Assembly: GCA_043802865.1 (NCBI GenBank)
Contig: JAZDKQ010000013.1
Location: 1-6,308 of the forward strand
Length of the DNA: 6,308 nt
Source of the DNA: JAPLXD01 sp043802865
GTDB lineage: Bacteria; Patescibacteriota; Minisyncoccia; Moranbacterales; UBA11712
Reading direction: 5' to 3'
This document shows positions 6,209 to 6,308 of this stretch, in pieces. Position 1 is the stretch's first letter. Every line of letters begins with the position of its first letter. The position numbers and the translations under genes were made by a program. The notes under the pieces were generated by a model, which did no database searches, was not told the origin of the DNA, and saw only the letters and a list, made by a program, of their open reading frames with translations.

Positions 6209-6308
6209 ATGCCAAATAAAAAAATTCTTGTTGCGCTTTCCGGCGGGGTGGATTCGGCGGTTTCGGCGGCCTTGCTCAAAAAGCAGGGTTTTAATGTTTT
6301 TGGGGTAT
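6209..6308 (+). CDS. mnmA: tRNA-specific 2-thiouridylase MnmA, N-terminal fragment
   Basis: The gene runs off the right edge; only 33 codons are visible. The product begins MPNKKILVALSGGVDSAVSA and continues ALLKKQGFNVFGV. SGGVDS is the PP-loop that binds ATP in the adenylating N-type ATP pyrophosphatases. The following (A)ALLKxQGxxVxGV is the MnmA pattern. MnmA activates C2 of uridine-34 in the Lys, Glu and Gln tRNAs and transfers sulfur to it. Related PP-loop enzymes (TilS, QueC, ThiI, argininosuccinate synthase) fit less well: QueC and argininosuccinate synthase usually have SGGLD, and TilS has SGGxDS followed by a different helix. The start lies nine bases after the MazG-like gene, suggesting a shared transcript. 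Only a weak upstream purine stretch (TTGAAAA) is present. Confidence 0.85.
   Translation, partial: MPNKKILVALSGGVDSAVSAALLKKQGFNVFGV

Overview
The window reads as a stretch of ordinary bacterial chromosome, all genes on the + strand, probably from a member of the Candidate Phyla Radiation (Patescibacteria, perhaps a Parcubacteria-type lineage). This placement is inferred from protein style, not from a marker gene. The signs are a two-gene TraG/VirD4-like ATPase module in the form I associate with these genomes, a CxxC-x17-CxxC zinc ribbon, a sigma-region-4-like DNA-binding protein with added winged helices, and tightly packed genes with few Shine-Dalgarno sites. Three genes end in TGA, so the TGA-as-glycine code of Gracilibacteria and Absconditabacteria is not in use.

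Layout. Positions 1-293 hold the last two membrane helices of SecD, cut by the window edge. A complete secF follows (305-1198). Together they are the proton-motive-force-driven SecDF arm of the protein export machinery. A near-consensus sigma70-type promoter (TTGACA, 17-base spacer, TATCAT with a TG extension) begins inside the secF stop codon and drives a 370-residue DNA-binding protein (1273-2385). That protein joins a sigma factor region 4 helix-turn-helix to what I read as four successive winged-helix modules, the third being the clearest match to the HARE-HTH/RpoE(delta) type.

A 65-base spacer follows, holding a small C-rich repeat with a hairpin. Then comes a close-packed run with gaps of 1, 10 and 9 bases. 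It contains a membrane-anchored 422-residue protein (2451-3719), its partner TraG/VirD4-type ATPase with a C-terminal zinc ribbon (3721-5502), a MazG-like nucleotide pyrophosphohydrolase (5513-6199) and the start of mnmA, encoding the tRNA 2-thiouridylase (6209 onward).

How they fit together. SecD and SecF form one complex. The 422-residue protein and the ATPase look like the two halves of a protein that is a single chain in other genomes, so they probably work as one membrane-bound DNA or protein translocation motor, though its substrate is unknown. The MazG-like protein and MnmA are housekeeping functions (nucleotide clean-up and tRNA modification) that appear to share a transcript with the motor. 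The most unusual observation is that the MazG-like protein is an internal tandem duplication: the first copy has lost all five metal-binding acidic residues, yet both copies keep the same four-cysteine knuckle.
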